A stretch of DNA of 64,000 nt, taken from the NCBI RefSeq assembly GCF_000369625.1, contig NZ_KB850111.1, positions 128,038 to 192,037 of the forward strand, read 5' to 3'. Shown here piece after piece: positions 19,510 through 28,767 of this stretch (its first letter is position 1; the number at the start of each line of letters is the position of its first letter). The position numbers were made by a program, and so were the translations under genes. The stretch is from Acinetobacter variabilis. Its GTDB lineage: Bacteria > Pseudomonadota > Gammaproteobacteria > Pseudomonadales > Moraxellaceae. The notes below the pieces were generated by a model. It saw only the letters and a list, made by a program, of their open reading frames with translations. It ran no database searches and had not been told where the DNA came from.

Positions 19510-20055
19510 TTAAAGATAGGAATCCAGACGGTAATACGTATATTTCACATTGGAATTACGATAGACCGCATAGCCATTCTGTTTAAAATCAGAAACCCAG
19601 GCTGAACCAGAATACGCTGCAATATGACCATACTGATGCTGTGAAGTCCGGTCGATAATATAGATATCACCTTTTTTCGGACGGTCAAAAGACAGGTTGA
19701 TTTTTCGATAGCCCAATTGCTGCAGGGTGTTACCCCAGTCAGCTGCGGCAACAGGATGATTCACAATTTTTGCGCCTGAAGACTGCAATCCGACGCGAAT
19801 ACTGCGTGCACATTTCTGTGTACTGGTACTGCGGGTAATGCCTTGCAGGTAGCTGGTGAATTTTTCAATATCGAAACGCTGGCCGTTCATTGCACCGAAA
19901 GTCTTGCGAGATTCAGAGTTTTTGTTACGAGCTGACGCAGAGGTATAGCGCTGAGGCTGACGTTTGGAATTTTGTCCCGATTGGGAACGAATTATGACGT
20001 TCGCTTGAACAGGAGCATGCACTTCGCTCATATTCACTTGATGATCATAAATCAT
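19510..20055 (-). CDS. papain-like peptidoglycan amidase
   Basis: A 181-aa protein. The C-terminal 110 residues look like a CHAP/NlpC-type cysteine amidase: the likely nucleophile is Cys in STQKCARSIRVGLQSSG (about residue 82) and the His is in HQYGHIAAYSG (about residue 143). The N-terminal 70 residues are polar and low in complexity, without a signal peptide. KGDIYIIDR before the His is typical of CHAP domains. The absence of a signal sequence would suit a type VI secretion (Tae-like) effector or a lysin-like protein, but no immunity or T6SS gene adjoins. Substrate is inferred. Confidence 0.65.
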   Translation of the reverse strand: MIYDHQVNMSEVHAPVQANVIIRSQSGQNSKRQPQRYTSASARNKNSESRKTFGAMNGQRFDIEKFTSYLQGITRSTSTQKCARSIRVGLQSSGAKIVNHPVAAADWGNTLQQLGYRKINLSFDRPKKGDIYIIDRTSQHQYGHIAAYSGSAWVSDFKQNGYAVYRNSNVKYTYYRLDSYL

Positions 20056-20443
20056 ATTGGACCAAGTACTCCTCGCCTGTAAGTTTGGCTTTCAAATCTT
20101 CAACACGCGGTGAATACTAGACGGTTAAATGTTACTTTTCACGTTAAAAATGTAAATATATTTTTCCGCATTTATTTAATTTTACTTAACTTGTTATTTC
20201 TTTTAGATTTATAAAATTTACAATTTTCACAAAAAAGTTATAAATTCACTACTTTTCAAATTAATTAGCAATTCTGCTCAGACTATTTCTAAATCAATAT
20301 TTGAGCGCCTTTCTGACTAAATCTGTAATTTTACTCACGATAATAAAGTCAACATTTCACTACGGGATTACATCATTCTGGCTAACAACTCTCGTATTAG
20401 ACTGATTTAGTAAATTTAAATTGAGATGATGAGGAAGAAAAAT
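20056..20443. other. AT-rich intergenic region
   Basis: Nearly 390 bp between the divergent amidase and lipocalin genes. It is very rich in A and T tracts, with no ORF of note; it should hold both promoters. Confidence 0.55.
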
Positions 20444-20935
20444 ATGAGTCATGATGTAAAGACTATTTCAAATTTCAATTTAGAACAATATTTAGGGATC
20501 TGGTACGAAATTGCCCGTCTGCCTATGAAACACCAACCTGAAGACAGTACTGATATTTCCGCAGCCTACAGCCTGAATGAAAATGGCACAGTCCGCGTCC
20601 AGAACCGTTGTCTAGATGGTGCGGGCAAACTCGATGAATCTATTGGGGAAGCCACTATTGTTGATGCAGAACATGGCAAACTGAAAGTCAGTTTCTTGCC
20701 TGAAGGTTTGCACTGGGTACCTTTTACCAAAGGGGATTACTGGATTCTCAAACTGGATGACAAGTATGAGACCGCCTTGGTCGGTGAGCCAAACATGAAA
20801 TATTTATGGCTCCTGCATCGTAAGCCGACACTGGATGAAACGACCAAACAGGAATATCTGGCCTATGCTGAATCGCTGGGTTATGACCTGTCCGATCTGA
20901 TCCATACGGTACATACCGGTAAGCCAACGGCTTAA
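20444..20935 (+). CDS. bacterial lipocalin (Blc-like), non-lipoprotein
   Basis: A 163-aa lipocalin. The start at 20444 (MSHDVKTIS) is preceded by GAGGAA at proper spacing; the frame runs 6 codons further up. Motif 1 is YLGIWYEIARLP, followed by AAYSLNENGTVRVQNRC, LKVSFLP, YWILKLDDKYETALVGEP and YLWLLHRKPTLD, all classic Blc elements. Unlike E. coli Blc it lacks a lipoprotein signal, so it is probably cytoplasmic. Family members bind lysophospholipids or other lipids; the ligand here is unknown. A strong terminator follows. Confidence 0.88.
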   Translation: MSHDVKTISNFNLEQYLGIWYEIARLPMKHQPEDSTDISAAYSLNENGTVRVQNRCLDGAGKLDESIGEATIVDAEHGKLKVSFLPEGLHWVPFTKGDYWILKLDDKYETALVGEPNMKYLWLLHRKPTLDETTKQEYLAYAESLGYDLSDLIHTVHTGKPTA

Positions 20936-20946
20936 AAAAAGATAAT

Positions 20947-20975
20947 AAAAAAGCATCCATCATGGGTGCTTTTTT
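20947..20975 (+). terminator. lipocalin gene terminator
   Basis: Hairpin with AAAAAAGCA and TGCTTTTTT arms just after the lipocalin stop. Confidence 0.85.
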
Positions 20976-21106
20976 ATGCCCTTTTCTCTCATGTTTAATC
21001 ATTTTCACTGCTATGCGGAAGTGCTCAAAAAAATGTTATGATGAGCGCAATTTTAAATTGCCCAATTCAAAGAAAAGCAATTTGCAACAGATTTTAAGAG
21101 AGACCT

Positions 21107-21670
21107 ATGCGCCAATATCTTGACCTTTTACAACATATCCTCGACAACGGCGGCGATAAAGGCGATCGTACCGGCACAGGTACACGTTCGGTATTTGGTC
21201 ATCAGATGCGCTTTGATCTTTCCAAGGGCTTCCCTTTACTTACCACTAAAAAAGTTCATTTCCGTTCGATCGTGATTGAACTGCTGTGGTTCCTGAAAGG
21301 TGATACCCATGTAAAGTATCTTCAGGATAATAAAGTGACCATCTGGGATGAATGGGCCACTGCGGAACAGACCGCACGCTTTGGTCGTCCAGAAGGTGAA
21401 CTTGGTCCAGTCTATGGCCATCAATGGCGTAATTTTGGTGCCACTCAAAATGCAGATGGCAGCTACAATCAGGATGGTTTTGACCAGATCAAATGGCTGA
21501 TCAATGAGATCAAGACCAATCCAAATTCACGCCGTCTGATTGTGTCTGGCTGGAATCCGAATGAAGCGAGTCAGGTGGCTTTACCGCCTTGCCATACCCT
21601 GTTCCAGTTCTTTGTACATAATGGCAAACTGTCTTGCCAGCTTTATCAACGTAGTGCTGACGTATTTCTT
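21107..21670 (+). pseudogene. thyA: 5' part of native thyA, cut by mobile element
   Basis: The first 188 codons of thymidylate synthase, which methylates dUMP using methylenetetrahydrofolate. Visible motifs are [37 protein letters not shown] and the nucleophile Cys in [10 protein letters not shown]. After QRSADVFL the reading frame runs 15 codons into element DNA and stops at 21718. The missing 92 codons resume at 39602. Joined, they give 280 aa, the usual length of Acinetobacter ThyA. The fragment keeps the nucleophile but loses the C-terminal dUMP and folate contacts, so it should be inactive. Confidence 0.95.
21665..21670 (+). other. left junction (attL) core
   Basis: TTTCTT ends the thyA homology at the left junction. 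The matching position at the right end reads TTCCTT (39602-39607), one base different, as expected if recombination crossed a short spacer that differed between element and target. Confidence 0.6.
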
Positions 21671-21682
21671 TTATCCCCCCAA
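21670..21682 (+). repeat. left terminal inverted repeat of element
   Basis: TTTATCCCCCCAA matches the reverse complement of the right end (39588-39600) at 12 of 13 positions. Confidence 0.75.
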
Positions 21683-21737
21683 ATTAATAATTCACAGTAC
21701 GAAGTTTTAGCCGCTTAAAACCTCTTACTCTTTTACG

Positions 21738-21766
21738 TTTATACTAACGTTTAAATTATGCACAGT
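21738..21766 (+). promoter_or_regulatory. subterminal motifs shared with right end
   Basis: TTTATACTAAC (21738-21748) and TGCACAGT (21759-21766) both recur near the right end (39546-39556 and 39532-39539). They lie just upstream of the first recombinase gene and could be recombinase or regulator binding sites. Confidence 0.5.
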
Positions 21767-21807
21767 ATGTTATATAACTTAGTCTATGCAGTAATTTGGC
21801 GTACATT

Positions 21808-23043
21808 ATGGATGTTAGAGTTTGTTCAAATATAAAACTAGACTTATCTAAGTCATGTTTAAATCATCATGTTCAGAACATAAAACTAGATCAAACAATA
21901 AATGTTAATGGGGTCGTTGTATTTGACGACAATGCTAAGGTTCTCCCTCTCATTTCTGAATATTTATCCTATTACTCCAAGCATGAAAAAATTTCGTATA
22001 AGTCAGCAAGTACTTATGGTAAGAATCTAACTTATTTCCTGCAATATATCCGTACCCGCCAAGATTATAATGATGATGAAAGTGATGATGTATTTATCAC
22101 TGTTCCTTCATACGTAATACAAGAATATTTGACTTTTTTGAGTCGAGACCAAAATATCAGCTCATCTACTGTTAGAAATCGTGATGCGACTATACGTGCT
22201 TTTATTGAGTTTCTATGCTCATCTACAGAAGGTCATAAACCACTTAGACAAGATAATCCTTACGAGAAAGGCTATCTATCAAAAGTACCAAAACGAAAAG
22301 CTATTATTGCTTGTAATCTAGATGATCTATTTGTACTAATTGAATCTACATCTTCTGAACGAGAAAGAGTTTTACTTCAATTTTTGTACGACTCGGGACT
22401 TCGTCGTTCAGAACTTCCTCGTGTTACGCTTGAACATTTTAAGAACACTGTAAATTTTAATTCCCAAAAATTTATCTCTCGCGAATCAGATAAACCCATT
22501 TATCTAGATTACGTCCCACTTGAAGTTGAAGGAAGTAAAGGTCGTGGAAATGAACTCAAACCTCGGTGGACGTTAATTAGCTCAGCAACTATTGAGCGTA
22601 TTCAAAAATATCATGCTTCCCCACTATATAAAAAATATGCAAGAAAATATGCTACGCCTACTGAGACTCCTGCATTTTTAAATGCTCAAGGGACTCCTTA
22701 CACTCCATCTGCCATTAATAAATTATTAGAACGACTAAGCAAGCGTGCTATTAAGCAAGGTCATCTTGATAGACAAATATCCCCACATAAGCTCAGACAT
22801 GGTAATGCTTATGCGATTTTACAATCAAATGACTTGGGGAATGACTATTTAGATCGACTTGTGATTTTACAAAAAAACTTAGGCCATAATCACCTAAATA
22901 CCACTCAAATATATACCAGTATTCCTCAAGATATCTATAACTCCATGTGTGATGAAAAAGGTGATCTCTTAACTAGAGCCGAAAAAATGAAACGTTTAAG
23001 TGAAAAAACTCAGTTAAAGATCGGTATTAAGGATATAAAATGA
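21808..23043 (+). CDS. tyrosine recombinase, IntA-like
   Basis: First integrase of the element, 411 aa from ATG 21808 (TTG 21796 is an alternative; neither has a clear ribosome site). The N-terminal SAM-like core-binding domain spans about residues 50-160. The catalytic domain keeps every key residue: Arg in SGLRRSELPR, the H-x-x-R box in SPHKLRHGNA, and LGHNHLNTTQIY with the nucleophile Tyr. It probably carries out strand exchange for integration and excision. It overlaps the next recombinase gene by 4 bp, so translation should be coupled. Confidence 0.9.
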   Translation: MDVRVCSNIKLDLSKSCLNHHVQNIKLDQTINVNGVVVFDDNAKVLPLISEYLSYYSKHEKISYKSASTYGKNLTYFLQYIRTRQDYNDDESDDVFITVPSYVIQEYLTFLSRDQNISSSTVRNRDATIRAFIEFLCSSTEGHKPLRQDNPYEKGYLSKVPKRKAIIACNLDDLFVLIESTSSERERVLLQFLYDSGLRRSELPRVTLEHFKNTVNFNSQKFISRESDKPIYLDYVPLEVEGSKGRGNELKPRWTLISSATIERIQKYHASPLYKKYARKYATPTETPAFLNAQGTPYTPSAINKLLERLSKRAIKQGHLDRQISPHKLRHGNAYAILQSNDLGNDYLDRLVILQKNLGHNHLNTTQIYTSIPQDIYNSMCDEKGDLLTRAEKMKRLSEKTQLKIGIKDIK

Positions 23044-25907
23044 AAAATAATGGGAAAGCCACTGATCACCTAGTAAAAATATGGGTAGACAACCTATTAC
23101 AGTCCCCAAATCATCTATTAAAGTTACCACTTAGTAATGATTTTAAGAGCCCTTGGGGGGTTAATGTTCTGTCTGATTTTTTATCAAAAGAGATACCTAT
23201 TACTCTGAGCGAGGCTCGACGTAGAAAACACCTTACAATGCCATTAATAGAAAAGATGGCTGAAATGCAAATTATTGTAGAAGAAGCATCAAGCAGAGAA
23301 AATTTTATTCGCCAGAGAATACTCGATTGGTATAGTAATCTGAGCTTTGATGATAAAAAAAACCTCCCCCGCTTAGCTTTATATCCGAGTAATATTTGTT
23401 TTAAATCAATAGGTAGTGAACAACGCTCTTGGGCATCTTTATCAACTCAATATGAATGGATCGCAGAAGTAATTGATTACATTCATGAAGACCTTCATAA
23501 CTTAGGAATTATCTCGGCAGACTTCAAAACAATTAAAAGTCGTAAGAGAGCAATTAAAGATGCTAAGTCTGTTATCAGCCAATGGGTATCAACCATATCT
23601 GATGATATAGACGCCATGTGGGATATACCAGTTACAAAAGCCAATACAGATTTGGGTTTTAACGTAGCAATCGAACATATTCAAACCGTTCTAGGCATTT
23701 CGGAGAGCTCAGCTAACAATTATAGAGAGTTAGCTTATCCATTAACTCAAAAAATGATTGAAAAAGGAATTTTAGTATATCCAAAAGGCAACTCAGGAGC
23801 TGGAGCCGTTGAAAGCAGGAGGAAACTGCTAAATTGGTACAGAAAGCTAAACTTGAAAGAAAAAAGCCAGTTACCAATTTTTGGTAACAAAATCTCACTT
23901 GGGAAAATGCATACGAAGCAATCTCCTATTACTCAAAGTGATTTACGTTTTGATATTGTCAAAGATGCTTGGGATTTCATTCACAAAGATCTCGAAAAAC
24001 TTGGTTTATTAAATACGAATTATAAAAGTGTTTCTGAACGAAATCATGAAAGGAAGAAACTTCTAGATATACCTCGTGAAACTATGAAGGAGCGTTTCAA
24101 CAGATTAGCTACTCTCAAACTCAATAGTGTACTCGACTTCATCGAACCTTCTGAGTTAGAACCTTTTATTCAGATTGAACAACTTTTTGCCTCACAGATG
24201 AAAACCCTACCTTCTAATTCAGGACGAAGTAACTACACAAATGCATGCGGCCTATTTGTAGAGTTTCTATCTGAATTATACGGATCTAGCCCTTTACGAA
24301 TTATCGACACTTTTGATGAGTATCTATTATCCAAATATAGAAGTTATCTTGAGGACAAAATAATACAAAACAATATATCAAGCCATCATGCAAATACTAT
24401 TTTAAGTTCAGTACGTATGACATTGAATAGGCTGACTAAAGTAAAGAATTTAGAATACAGTTTTTTTGATGTACAGGGCTTCGATGTCCATAGGCAAACA
24501 GACACAAAAAAACCCTTTAGTAAGAATGAACGAATTCAAATATTAGAGGCTATCGAAAAAGCGATTTCTGAAACTCAATTAAGTTTAGAACCCTATAAAA
24601 AAACAGGTATCGGAATAAATCCTCTGGATCAACATGGAAATAGAATAAAAGGTCTATCAAATCTAGATAATGCTCGTTGGCTGTTTGAAAATTTTTTGGA
24701 TTGTAAACCTGTTCATCACAATACAGCTAAAACCCATATTGAAAAGGCATTTCTCAGCATTATTAAAGATTCGAAAAAAGGTCTGAATGAGGTCTATGAA
24801 GAATGGGGAATCACACCGATGATCGGAATAGATTTATTAGTGCCTTATATTCTAAGACTCGCTCAAGTTACAGGTCTAAATACTGATTCCATACTATCCC
24901 TAGACATAAAGGATTTTGAAACTCGCCATCCAGCCACATCTAGACCATGCCTAAGATATTGGAAAGAGAGATCCGATGGGTATAAAGAGTATCATCTTGA
25001 TCTTATCAAGGCGAAGATAACTTGGCTCACAGAAAGCCAATCTAGCTCTGTAAAAGAAATTTTCAAACAGGTAATTCAAATGACTAGCTGCATCCGTGAA
25101 AATATCAAGGATAGTGTGATTAAGGATAGGCTCTTCATTTATCAATCAAATAGTACTAAAAAACACGGACAAATCAGTTCTTTACTTGGAACTATCGAAA
25201 AAAATGCGAGCCCATTAGGTCATAGTATTGCTAGATTTATTGATAAATTTCAATTAAAAAATGACCATGGCCAACCCTTAATCCTTACATTAAGTCGGTT
25301 TAGACCAAGTTTCGTAAGTGAAATGCTTGAAGCTGATGTACCTATACATGAGATTCAATTGATGCTTGGTCACTCATCCTTGCATACAACTATTGGCTAT
25401 ATCGACTCTTTAGATTTTAATTCCATTAGCAGAAAGAGGCTCAATGAGAAATTGATGGAAATTCATCAATCAACTTTAAATAGTCGCTCCGAAGAAAAAA
25501 TTAAAACAATAGAAATCAAAAATGAGGAAGAGTTGGGAGTAACATTTAAAACCAATCTAGCTGCATGCAGAAATATTTTTGATCCACCTGACTTTGTAAA
25601 AAAAATGGCTTCTTATACTCCTGGAACGCCCTGCTCGCAATATAACAAATGCTTAAGTTGTGACAACGTAATTATTACAGCAAATTATCTTCCTGAGCTA
25701 TTTGCAATGAAGCGTGATTACCTAGCTATTTTAGAAAATTCACGAGTGATGGATACTCCCTACGGAAAAATTATCAAAGAAAACCTAGAACTCCTAAGTT
25801 ATATTACAGATCCTGAGACTTCAGATTTTTCAAAGGAAGAACTAGAAATTGGAAAAAATAGATCCAACTATCTTGGATCTACAATAACAATTGATGGAGT
25901 AGTGTAA
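23040..25907 (+). CDS. large tyrosine-recombinase-fold protein, Tfp-like (catalytically degenerate)
   Basis: Second recombinase-type protein, 955 aa. The first ~340 residues hold two related segments (QRILDWYSNLSFDDKKNLP and RKLLNWYRKLNLKEKSQLP), an apparent internal duplication. A core-binding and integrase domain follow from about residue 380. The box-I Arg is replaced by Asn (TGLNTDSIL) and the H-x-x-R box reads SRFR, yet LGHSSLHTTIGY keeps a Tyr. Loss of the first Arg suggests a structural partner, as I recall for Tfp proteins of SE elements. A cysteine pair (CSQYNKCLSCD) near the C-terminus could bind metal. It overlaps its neighbours at both ends. Confidence 0.85.
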   Translation: MKNNGKATDHLVKIWVDNLLQSPNHLLKLPLSNDFKSPWGVNVLSDFLSKEIPITLSEARRRKHLTMPLIEKMAEMQIIVEEASSRENFIRQRILDWYSNLSFDDKKNLPRLALYPSNICFKSIGSEQRSWASLSTQYEWIAEVIDYIHEDLHNLGIISADFKTIKSRKRAIKDAKSVISQWVSTISDDIDAMWDIPVTKANTDLGFNVAIEHIQTVLGISESSANNYRELAYPLTQKMIEKGILVYPKGNSGAGAVESRRKLLNWYRKLNLKEKSQLPIFGNKISLGKMHTKQSPITQSDLRFDIVKDAWDFIHKDLEKLGLLNTNYKSVSERNHERKKLLDIPRETMKERFNRLATLKLNSVLDFIEPSELEPFIQIEQLFASQMKTLPSNSGRSNYTNACGLFVEFLSELYGSSPLRIIDTFDEYLLSKYRSYLEDKIIQNNISSHHANTILSSVRMTLNRLTKVKNLEYSFFDVQGFDVHRQTDTKKPFSKNERIQILEAIEKAISETQLSLEPYKKTGIGINPLDQHGNRIKGLSNLDNARWLFENFLDCKPVHHNTAKTHIEKAFLSIIKDSKKGLNEVYEEWGITPMIGIDLLVPYILRLAQVTGLNTDSILSLDIKDFETRHPATSRPCLRYWKERSDGYKEYHLDLIKAKITWLTESQSSSVKEIFKQVIQMTSCIRENIKDSVIKDRLFIYQSNSTKKHGQISSLLGTIEKNASPLGHSIARFIDKFQLKNDHGQPLILTLSRFRPSFVSEMLEADVPIHEIQLMLGHSSLHTTIGYIDSLDFNSISRKRLNEKLMEIHQSTLNSRSEEKIKTIEIKNEEELGVTFKTNLAACRNIFDPPDFVKKMASYTPGTPCSQYNKCLSCDNVIITANYLPELFAMKRDYLAILENSRVMDTPYGKIIKENLELLSYITDPETSDFSKEELEIGKNRSNYLGSTITIDGVV

Positions 25908-28009
25908 TGGATAAGGAAGCGAAAATAAGTATATTGACGGGTTTTGTTAATCATCGCCGCTATATAATGAATGAGCTAAACACTGCTAAGAATTTAGATA
26001 GTGATCTTCATCCACAAGAATCTATAGAGTCCACTACATACATAAACGCTCTTATGGAAAGATCTGTCTCAAAAATATCTAAATTTTCCGATAATGTTTG
26101 GGATTTTAATTCTGATTATCCTAATGCAGCACAAAATGTAAAAGGCGCAAAACTGCGCATTAATTTTTTAAAATACAAAAATATTCCAAAGTTTGTGCTA
26201 ACAGAACTAAAAATCATCTTAGAACTTGCTTTACTTAACAATCTTATTTTCCGACCTGAACTTAACAGCAGGAAAAATAATAAAAAAGGGATTCTTAAAG
26301 TTAACTCTTTGATTCCTATTTTTGAGAAAGGGTTAACATTTATTAATCAAATATTCATACAAATAAGTCAAGACCTAGGTTATGAATTTGTTCAAACACA
26401 GATTAAAACACTCTCCAAGGTAAATACCGAGCATTACCATGAAGCTGCCAAAAACTACGAACATGTAAAAGGTAGAGAATTAGATCAATTTTTTGAATAC
26501 TTACGTAGCCCTAGTGCTGTTAAATATGTATTTGATAAGCCTCTAGCTTATGTTGAACTAAATAGTTTAAATTGGAAGAAACTTCCAAGTACTGAAAAAA
26601 AGAATAAGGAAAAAGTTTTACCCGATAATGTATTTGAAAATTTATCCAAAATAGCATCTTTAATCGTAGTGGACTTTTTAAATGCGACAGGTCAAAAATC
26701 AAAGATCTTGGATATCAATTCTTTAGAAGCTTTATACTCTAGTAAATATTCTTCTTGGGCAAATCAAGTAGGAGTTAATCATGAAATTTTGAATGCCTAT
26801 ATTGCAGTTCGATTGAGAAATAAAGGGTACTCATCAAGTTCCGTTTTAAGCATCATCGAGCCCTATGATTGGATGTTAAATAAAAATGGCCTAGCATGTG
26901 GATTAACACTGAGGAAAGCCCTAACTAGTCGCAACTACCAATTAGATAAACTCCGTGAATACTTCAATCTAGTCTCATATTCATGCGTGTACTTGGTGGC
27001 TCAATATACAGGTATGAGGCCATCTGAATTAGCAGAAGTAAAAGTAAAAGATTGCTCATGTTTAGTAGAGGAGCATGAAGTCTGGCTGATTAAAAGTACT
27101 GTAAAAAAGCATCAACAAGAGATTAATACAGGTTTGTTTGATGACAAATGGGTGGCTATACCTATTGTTAGAGATGCAATATTAGCAGCATCATATATAG
27201 CAAAAATTAAATCATCACCTTATCTTATCTCAAATATGGACACAGTGAGCTCTAGTAATTCACCTATACCGATGGGCAGTACTGGCATTACCCATCAGAT
27301 GAATAATTTTATTGTGAAAATTTTGGATGCTACTGTAGCTAATCAAATTAAATTTTATCCATATATGCTACGCCACACTCTGACCTATCAATTGTTTAGA
27401 GCAGAAGTCGGTTTACCTTTAATATCTTTTCAATTAAAGCACTTCGTAGACAGTGTGAGTAAATTCACCTCACTTGGAGCAACTTCTTCAGTTACGTTAG
27501 GCTATGGAGAGATTGGTGAAATGCTCTCAAAGGATGGAAGCCGAACAGGTAATAAATCATTGCGACGCTCTGCTGAATTAGAAGCTGTTAAAACTGTTCA
27601 CAATCCAAATGGTACATATTATGGTGGTAGAGCTGTTGAGCATAAAACTAATCTGATAAAGTTGTTTCAAGGCTATATGGCTGAAGGCTACACCGAAGAA
27701 GAAGTGTATGAAGCAATGGCTGACCAAGGAATGGCTATTGTGTATGTTGGACAAGGCATTTGTTATGGTAATAGAAATGAAGAATACGATACGACTTTAC
27801 CTTGCATCGGCAGCCTAAGATGTAATCCTGCCAGATGTTCACAAGCTATTGTCACCAGTAAACATGCTCCGAAATGGCGTGAAGTCTACATCTTAAATAA
27901 AGCAAATCTTAATAAACCAGAATATGCTCATAATAGGGAGCAAATTCAGGCAGCAATTGACGAAGCTGCAATGGTTTTAAATAGTATTGGTGAAATGGTT
28001 GAACTATGA
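25907..28009 (+). CDS. tyrosine recombinase, IntB-like
   Basis: Third recombinase of the operon, 700 aa. The catalytic-domain Arg is present (TGMRPSELAEV). The second box reads YMLRHTL, with Tyr in place of the usual first His. A region LKHFVDSVSKFT then TLGYGEIG offers a possible nucleophile Tyr. The C-terminus has a cysteine-rich patch (CYGN...LPCIGSLRCNPARC) like the tails of Tn554-type TnpB proteins. It starts one base into the stop of the preceding gene and overlaps the following small gene by 4 bp. It is likely active, although the box changes make that less certain than for the first recombinase. Confidence 0.85.
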   Translation: MDKEAKISILTGFVNHRRYIMNELNTAKNLDSDLHPQESIESTTYINALMERSVSKISKFSDNVWDFNSDYPNAAQNVKGAKLRINFLKYKNIPKFVLTELKIILELALLNNLIFRPELNSRKNNKKGILKVNSLIPIFEKGLTFINQIFIQISQDLGYEFVQTQIKTLSKVNTEHYHEAAKNYEHVKGRELDQFFEYLRSPSAVKYVFDKPLAYVELNSLNWKKLPSTEKKNKEKVLPDNVFENLSKIASLIVVDFLNATGQKSKILDINSLEALYSSKYSSWANQVGVNHEILNAYIAVRLRNKGYSSSSVLSIIEPYDWMLNKNGLACGLTLRKALTSRNYQLDKLREYFNLVSYSCVYLVAQYTGMRPSELAEVKVKDCSCLVEEHEVWLIKSTVKKHQQEINTGLFDDKWVAIPIVRDAILAASYIAKIKSSPYLISNMDTVSSSNSPIPMGSTGITHQMNNFIVKILDATVANQIKFYPYMLRHTLTYQLFRAEVGLPLISFQLKHFVDSVSKFTSLGATSSVTLGYGEIGEMLSKDGSRTGNKSLRRSAELEAVKTVHNPNGTYYGGRAVEHKTNLIKLFQGYMAEGYTEEEVYEAMADQGMAIVYVGQGICYGNRNEEYDTTLPCIGSLRCNPARCSQAIVTSKHAPKWREVYILNKANLNKPEYAHNREQIQAAIDEAAMVLNSIGEMVEL

Positions 28010-28297
28010 ATAATCAAGCTTATGATCAAAAAAATAGTGAAGACTATGAAACTAATACGTTAAGTATTAACAAAGCACTATTAGAAATCGAGCAAGATCC
28101 AAAGCTCAAGGCCACTATTGCACAATTATCAAAAATGACTGGTATTCATCGAAATACAATTACAAACCGTGATTGGCCTATCCATAAACTAAAAGAAATC
28201 AAGGACAAAAGAAAACTCAAGAATGAGGAAAGTAAAAACCATATGGTGGTTAATGAAATTTCGTTGGGAGAAAAACTAGTTCTAACACAAAATGAAG
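28006..28297 (+). pseudogene. 5' part of small HTH gene (Srap/TnpC-like), cut by IS66
   Basis: The last gene of the recombination module, interrupted by an IS66-family element after its 97th codon. The N-terminal part contains a helix-turn-helix-like segment (LSKMTGIHRNTITNRDWP) resembling TnpC of Tn554. The frame runs on into the IS and ends at 28338, giving a 110-aa hybrid product. Joining it to 30818-31026 without the IS and one 8-bp duplicate gives 501 nt, an intact 166-aa protein. The role in SE/Tn554-like elements is thought to be accessory to recombination. Confidence 0.8.
28290..28297 (+). repeat. IS66 target-site duplication, left copy
   Basis: AAATGAAG immediately precedes the left IR and is repeated exactly at 30810-30817, the 8-bp duplication typical of IS66-family insertions. 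Confidence 0.95.
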
Positions 28298-28345
28298 GTA
28301 AGCGTCCGCTGAACACACCTTATGAATTCATCCTATAAGCCTTAA

Positions 28346-28379
28346 TTTAGTCCCCACTTAAAAACAAGTGGGGACTAAA
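28346..28379. terminator. perfect 14-bp hairpin inside IS66 left end
   Basis: TTTAGTCCCCACTT pairs perfectly with AAGTGGGGACTAAA across a 6-nt loop, between the left IR and tnpA. It ends a few bases before the tnpA start and could block impinging transcription or tnpA translation, which limits transposition in other ISs. Confidence 0.6.
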
Positions 28380-28383
28380 ATTT

Positions 28384-28767
28384 ATGACTACAAATCACCA
28401 GACATCCATCGCATCTCTTGCGAAAAAACGAAGAACATACAGTGCTGAATTTAAACAGCAGATCGTTCAGGCTTGTAAAGCACCGGACGTTTCAATTGCT
28501 TCGGTCGCTTTGCAACATGGATTGAATACAAATCTCGTATCCAAATGGATTCGCTTAATTGATGCTAAGCCAGGGAATGATCGCTCACCACTACCGAATA
28601 AACCTGCATTTATTGCCTTATCTTGCTCTACACCATTAGATCCTACTCCTACTGACATGTTAACGGTTCAAATTACTTTACCCCACTCAAAAGCAGAAAT
28701 TGGCTTGAAATGGCAAGTATCAGAAATATCTGCTTTAGCAGAATTACTCAAGGCACTTGCAACATGA
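28384..28767 (+). CDS. tnpA: IS66 accessory protein TnpA
   Basis: A 127-aa protein of IS66 OrfA type. The N-terminal helix-turn-helix (RTYSAEFKQQIVQACKAP to HGLNTNLVSKWIR) is of the IS3 OrfA/IS66 OrfA kind and probably binds DNA. Its ATGA overlap with tnpB indicates coupled translation. Needed for efficient IS66 transposition according to family knowledge. Confidence 0.9.
   Translation: MTTNHQTSIASLAKKRRTYSAEFKQQIVQACKAPDVSIASVALQHGLNTNLVSKWIRLIDAKPGNDRSPLPNKPAFIALSCSTPLDPTPTDMLTVQITLPHSKAEIGLKWQVSEISALAELLKALAT

Noticed and set aside
28006..28338. A complete 110-aa small protein gene at the end of the recombinase operon
   Set aside because: Its last 13 codons lie in the IS66 end; the original gene continues at 30818.
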